A stretch of DNA of 64,000 nt from Xiphias gladius (Eukaryota; Chordata; Actinopteri; Istiophoriformes; Xiphiidae): positions 24,461,476 through 24,525,475 of the forward strand of contig NC_053409.1 of the NCBI RefSeq assembly GCF_016859285.1, in the 5' to 3' direction. The notes under the pieces are model-generated. The model was given only the letters and a program-made list of their open reading frames with translations, was not told where the DNA came from and ran no database searches. Numbering within the stretch: position 1 is the first letter of the stretch; each line of letters begins with the position of its first letter. Below are positions 60,466-64,000 of the stretch, in pieces. The position numbers were made by a program, and so were the translations under genes.

Positions 60466-63050
60466 GACCATCTGTCCTCTCAGGTATTCATGGTGTTACT
60501 TGTTAAAAGTGACGGAAGAAAATGTGTGAAAAGTGGGGCTGGCAACAGCTGGCCAGCTGTTGCTCAGAGCAGACCCGATAGGTTTCAGATGCACCAAGCG
60601 CACTGAGGCCCTAGCTCCTTCAACCATATGCCATTTCCGTAAACTCTCAAAGCTTTTACTCCGGAGGAACTTCAGCCTTTACCTGTTGTGTGCTGCAGAG
60701 CAGTCCACTAGATTTTCCTGCCGCATTCTCTGAGCCCTTACTTTCAAAACCATGGACATTAATCTGCTGCTCTAACAGCCACCGCTCTTCCGGTTTCAGG
60801 CTCTCCGTCAGATTGTAGAACCCGGCTGCGGGGATTAGCTCCCATTCAGACGGGAGAGCGTTAGTGAGGTACAACAGTGATGTTTGCTGATAAAAGTCTG
60901 GCTCACAGTCGGTGCTCTGGTTTATCCCAAAGGTGGGAAAACCACTGAAAACGGCCTTCACGCACCTGGCTTTTGGGCGCGACGGCATTTATTATGTTGA
61001 AACGGCCAAACAAATTGTCAACACGCTGCAGTCCAAGATATCACAATTAAGATTTCTCCTCAAGCCGTGAAAATCAGCCCCAGACCAAAAGTACATAAAC
61101 ACATGCGGGCGTTTGTGTCCACATGTGACCACTTCATCAGTTTCAATATCCGTCTCCCTGGATATTTACGTGAGTCGTCTTGTATCGTCCTCCCCCCGTC
61201 CTTCCTGTGGCACCAAATAAGATGCAAGTGGTTTTTCTCCTCCGTGGACCCAGATGTGTTGAAGGACCTGCTGTCGTTCATTTTCCTGATTAAGGCAGCC
61301 CGTCTGTAATCTCCAGACGGCGTGTGCCGGGATTATCTTTTCCATTTCATCTGCACTGCTGCTAATTCCATTGAGGCCTTTTTCAGAGAAGCCCCCGCTA
61401 ATCCACCCTGGCAGCCTGGCGACAGGTGCACCTGTCGCCACGGAGACCCCGTCGCCATGGAGACCACCGTGTCTGAGCGGGGGCCCGGTCGCTGGGAGGA
61501 CGAGATGTCCAGAGGCTGAGGAGGCGGACCTGTGGTTTTTTATTTATCTATTTATTGTTGTGAGGTCGCTACGGGGGGGGGCAGGTCCGTCGGTGTATTT
61601 GGGGGAGTCGTTTGGTCGGAGGTGACGGTTCCGTGTCTCATTAGATTTACTGACACCAGCTGCCCAGAGCTCAGATCCAGTGTAACATGGCGTCCGCTGA
61701 CCGGGTGTGCACCTTTAAAATACACTTAAAACAGTGTGTTTTGGGTTTTTTTAGTGACAGTTCGGCTGAGAGAAGTAACCGGATTCGGACACGTCTAACC
61801 ATGGCCGGGTTGTGAGACAATGGGCTCCTGGCACCAGCCTACCAGAGCACCCCGCTCCCATTTTGCCCCTTTTTTTTTTCTCTCCCTAGTGGGGCTTTAC
61901 AGGTTAACCCGACTCCTGAGGTTCTGCTGTTTGTTGAGCTGGAGACGCTGCAGATGAAAAGAGGAGGCTGTATAAATCTTTCTGCCGCAGCAGATCCACA
62001 TGACACACCTCCGCAAAGATATTGGACACAACACTATCAGTAACCTTATTGAGTTATTGTGTAACAATCGAATCTGCTGCCTGTTGTTCAAGCGCTCTTG
62101 CCGTCACTGTTTACATGCTGGTTACGCTGTGCATGTGTGTATTGTTTTGTTCTGTTCGTATTTATGTTGGTGTTTTTTTTCAGTCTGGCTCTGCGGTGCA
62201 CTCCTCGTTTTATGGTCTCGAACGACAGTAAAGTTCACTTTGGCTCGGGGTTTGAAGCCGTCGGGGGGGAAAACGAGCACAAGCCTCTCTGCCGTCATAT
62301 ATATTCAAGTCACCGCACTAATTCTAACGTAGGCTTATGTGCTGCTGCATTAAGTTGGGGGAAAAAAACTATGACAGTATTTGATCCCACTATTGACGGA
62401 TACTTTTATTAAAGCATTAAAAAAAAAAAAAAAAACTGATTGGGAAATAAGAGCCTTTGACTGAGCTCCGTGACTTTCCACCATCAAACCCTAAAATCAG
62501 TCACTTAACGCAAAGGCTCTGGCTTTGGGGCCTGAGGCCTGTGTCAGTAATACGTTGTTGTTTAACTTTGCTAACAACCTTAAACATTTTGAATATATGT
62601 ACAAACTGTGACGTTCATTTTTGCTCTTTTTAAATTTCAGGTTAAGGTGCCTGAGTCACTTTCACTCAGCCTCCATTGTGATGTTTTGCTAGTGCAGCAC
62701 TGGTTCTGATGAGCGTCTTTGAACGTGCAGTAGGCAGTTTAAGTTCACTCTTACGTCGTCTGTCGTTTGATTGGACCAGCGTGAAGTCCCATGTGGGCTT
62801 CCCTGAGAAGGAAGCTCTCAGTCACAAAACAGAGAAGTAAAAATGGACTTTATGATGTTGTCAAACCTTTCTGTCTGCCGTATTTCTGTCCCCGGTGGTC
62901 GGCCTCTTCCATTTCCCCCCTAACTGGGTTAAAAAAAAACCAAAAAAACAAAATCATGACTAATTGTTTTTAACTCGTGATTCTTGCTGGTTTAGTTGCC
63001 TTAACCTGTTTCCCTCAGACATGCTGCTGGATCTCAGTGATCTCCTGCAG
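44235..63050 (+). CDS. brf1: BRF1, TFIIIB subunit for RNA polymerase III (5' part of gene; continues past the right edge)
   Basis: BRF1 is the TFIIB-like subunit of TFIIIB that, with TBP and BDP1, places RNA polymerase III on tRNA and 5S promoters in the nucleus. Coding exons seen: 44235-44418, 48125-48199, 57450-57623 and 63019-63050. Phases join cleanly (1, 1, 1, 0). The 155 residues begin with the zinc ribbon (C6, C9, C25, C28; [20 protein letters not shown]), then the linker (ESRAQTLQK) and the first half of the first cyclin fold ([49 protein letters not shown]). All match vertebrate BRF1 closely. Roughly three quarters of the protein lies beyond the window. Whether this is the a or b teleost paralogue cannot be told. 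Introns 1-3 are 3.7, 9.3 and 5.4 kb and full of simple repeats. Confidence 0.94.
45829..45855. repeat. (GT)n microsatellite in brf1 intron 1
   Basis: Pure GT tract of about 27 bases. Confidence 0.85.
47800..47940 (-). repeat. Dispersed fish repeat (ATTAATCGATTA family), brf1 intron 1
   Basis: The reverse strand reads GGGCTCCAACTAACGTTCAT then TTCATTATCGATTAATTTGC, the well-conserved 5' end of the family. The rest, toward 47560, is degraded. Confidence 0.6.
48125..48199 (+). CDS. brf1: brf1 coding exon 2
   Basis: A 75-bp exon after CTCCAG, phase 1 on both sides, with donor AAAG|GTGAGT. It encodes the linker between zinc ribbon and cyclin fold, ending in the conserved ESRAQTLQK. The glycine-rich stretch present in the human linker is shorter here. 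Confidence 0.9.
49690..49866 (+). repeat. Dispersed fish repeat (ATTAATCGATTA family), 5' truncated
   Basis: Retains TTCATCTGAGAAGCTGGAAC and the end TTAATCTACCAATCGCACTA with GCAGCTCTGG. Confidence 0.6.
50334..50497. repeat. Two (GT)n microsatellites in brf1 intron 2
   Basis: GT tracts at 50334-50384 (with GC interruptions) and 50467-50497. Confidence 0.85.
50548..50745 (+). repeat. GCTTAGCTTAGC fish repeat, forward copy
   Basis: Contains CTTATTGGCTTTCCGAGA, AGAAGATCAATACCGCTCT, a five-unit GCTTA run at 50652-50676, then CACAAAGACTGCAAAC and TAGCCTGGC. This order is typical of a repeat abundant in percomorph genomes. Confidence 0.65.
52085..52225 (-). repeat. GCTTAGCTTAGC fish repeat, reverse copy
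   Basis: CCTTTGGACAGAGGCAGG, TCTTTATAGCAAGCTAAGC, TGGCTGCTGGCTCCCAGC and CAACTATTCCTTTA are the reverse complement of the family layout. Opposite in orientation to the copy at 50548. Confidence 0.65.
53270..53400 (-). repeat. Partial GCTTAGCTTAGC-family repeat
   Basis: CTCTAACTCTTGCAAAGAAA, GTGAATAAGTGTATTTCC and AATGTAAGAC match the far end of the same family as seen in the reverse orientation. The rest is missing. Confidence 0.45.
53700..54015 (+). repeat. Dispersed fish repeat (GGTCAAAGGTCAAGGTCACTG family)
   Basis: GGTGGTCAAAGGTCAAGGTC, GCTGTGACCTCACAAAACAT and CTCGTAACTCAAGAATTTAT are hallmarks of an abundant percomorph repeat. The copy spans most of this stretch. Confidence 0.6.
55435..55565. 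repeat. Compound microsatellite (GT)n, T tract, (AT)n, (CA)n
   Basis: Successive GT, poly-T, TATA and ACAC tracts in brf1 intron 2. They create many spurious open frames. Confidence 0.85.
55632..55909. repeat. Cluster of (GT)n and (CA)n microsatellites
   Basis: GT tracts at 55632-55653 and 55793-55817, and a CA tract at 55875-55909. The GT and CA tracts are complementary and could pair in the transcript. Confidence 0.85.
57356..57443 (+). repeat. Pure (GT)44 microsatellite abutting the brf1 exon 3 acceptor
   Basis: Eighty-eight bases of uninterrupted GT end six bases before the exon (only CTTCAG lies between). The tract therefore occupies the position of the polypyrimidine tract and branch-point region. 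Confidence 0.95.
57450..57623 (+). CDS. brf1: brf1 coding exon 3
   Basis: A 174-bp exon, phase 1 on both sides, with donor CCAC|GTATCC (weaker than the other brf1 donors). It encodes the first helices of the first cyclin fold ([48 protein letters not shown]). Because the length is a multiple of three, skipping would remove 58 residues in frame. Confidence 0.93.
58355..58565 (+). repeat. Dispersed fish repeat (ATTAATCGATTA family), brf1 intron 3
   Basis: TGCGACTAATGGCTGTTTTC, CACATTTGAGAATCTAGAAC and the closing TCAATCTCTTGATTATCAGA follow the family layout, with an internal deletion. Confidence 0.55.
60393..60463. repeat. (GT)n microsatellite in brf1 intron 3
   Basis: About 70 bases of pure GT. 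Confidence 0.95.
63019..63050 (+). CDS. brf1: brf1 coding exon 4
   Basis: A 32-bp microexon-sized exon after TTCCCTCAG, phase 1 in and phase 0 out, with strong donor CAG|GTAAGT. It encodes [11 protein letters not shown], matching the human sequence after EGTP. The gene continues to the right. Confidence 0.9.
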
Positions 63051-63067
63051 GTAAGTTTCAAGTCGCA

Positions 63068-63240
63068 TTAAAACTAGGGCAGCAACTAATGATCATTTTC
63101 ATTATTGAGTGGTCCGCCAGTCAAAGTTATTTTCTTGATTAATCAGAGAATTGTTTAGTCTATAAAACGTCAAGACTATAGTAAAAAAAAGCCCATCCCA
63201 GTTTCCTAGAGCCCAGTGTGAACTTCTGCAGACTTTAAAG
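63068..63240 (+). repeat. Dispersed fish repeat (ATTAATCGATTA family), 3' truncated
   Basis: AGGGCAGCAACTAATGATCA, TTCTTGATTAATCAGAGAAT and GTTTAGTCTATAAAACGTC are the conserved 5' third of the family. Confidence 0.65.
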
Positions 63241-63504
63241 AAAACTTTTCTTATTTCTTGCTCTAATGTGTCTTGATTCCCACCCTGTTAAAGCAGCCAC
63301 TTAAATAACACACTCCTACCTCTCGCCACGACTCCCATGATGCATCTCTAGCTAACCGCTTGCTCCTGCAGTCATCCTGCATTCAGACTTTCACCCGTGT
63401 AATTAAACCTGAGTCGTGTGTGGGTGTGTGTGCGTGTGCGTAAATTTAGAAACCCCTCCATTTGTCTGCATATTTAATGGCAGCCGATTCACAGTGAGTC
63501 AGGG

Positions 63505-63546
63505 GTGTGGCGGTGCTGGTGGTGGGGTGGGGGGTGGGGGGGGGGC
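63505..63546 (+). other. G-rich tract with quadruplex potential, brf1 intron 4
   Basis: GGTGGTGGGGTGGGGGGTGG followed by ten G gives four or more runs of three or more G with short loops. Confidence 0.5.
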
Positions 63547-64000
63547 ATTTCTCAAAGTCACAGCTGGTCAGGGGCTTTTATTTTTGTGCGCCCAGCTGTC
63601 CTGGAGGAGCCGGCCACCCCTCCACCACCGTCCACACCCCGGCATGTGGAGGCTGGGTGTGGATGTGAATTGGATTTTGGATGGGTGGGGTCGGGCTGTT
63701 GTTTATGAACGTCCAAGTTGCTGATATTGCACCAATCACTTTTTTTTTTTTTTTTTTTTTTTAAATGGATCCACACCCAGGCCACTTGGTCTCACTTGCA
63801 TTGTTTGGATGAATGGGGAGCTTTGTCAGTCTCGCTCTAGTTTCACCAAGCCGCTAGACTAGAGCCAGGGCATTATTGATCAGGGCTGGATCAGCGCTAA
63901 TTTTAAATATCAGCTGTTTTCTACGTTATCCAGCTCCAGCTCCTCCTCTGATGTGACGTTGTTCATCTGCTCGGTCGCTCAGAGTATTAAACGACAGGTG

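Overview
The window is vertebrate nuclear DNA, almost certainly from a percomorph-type teleost fish. It has intron-split genes with GT..AG boundaries, vertebrate proteins, a fish-specific FISNA-NACHT-LRR-B30.2 immune receptor, many long GT/CA microsatellites, and many copies of short interspersed repeats that I recognise from spiny-rayed fish genomes. All three supported genes are on the + strand and were assembled by hand: exon ends were placed on splice sites and checked for reading-frame phase.

Layout: 1-4535 holds no gene I can support. 4536-6718 is a segment bounded by inverted repeats of about 200-260 bp that contains a broken Tc1-like transposase remnant. 6880-7181 is a CpG/GC-box promoter. 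7182-21576 is zfyve21 (seven constitutive coding exons plus one 54-bp phase-symmetric cassette exon), complete, with a 3' UTR to about 22.7 kb. 22.7-27.6 kb is intergenic and becomes CpG-rich after 26.1 kb. 28238-39397 (possibly from 27677) is an intact NLR-family receptor: five tandem short N-terminal exons in an A-B-A-B-A array, two linker exons, a large FISNA/NACHT exon, four LRR exons, a small linker exon and a PRY-SPRY (B30.2) exon. 39.6-41.5 kb is intergenic. 41.5-42.4 kb is a CpG-rich block with a likely noncoding first exon. 44235 to beyond the right edge is the 5' part of brf1 (four coding exons seen: zinc ribbon, linker, start of the first cyclin fold).

The genes do not form one pathway. 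ZFYVE21 is a phosphoinositide-binding endosome/focal-adhesion adaptor, the NLR is a cytosolic innate-immune sensor, and BRF1 is the TFIIIB subunit for RNA polymerase III. ZFYVE21 and BRF1 both lie on human 14q32.33, so the interval looks like an old syntenic block into which a fish-specific NLR was inserted or in which it was retained.

Most notable signals: a very recent 516-bp tandem duplication that multiplies NLR N-terminal exons; a mosaic LRR exon that looks like gene conversion; an NLR splice donor that contains the stop codon for a truncated receptor; a pure 44-unit GT repeat ending six bases before brf1 exon 3 that replaces the polypyrimidine tract; and a phase-neutral zfyve21 cassette exon.
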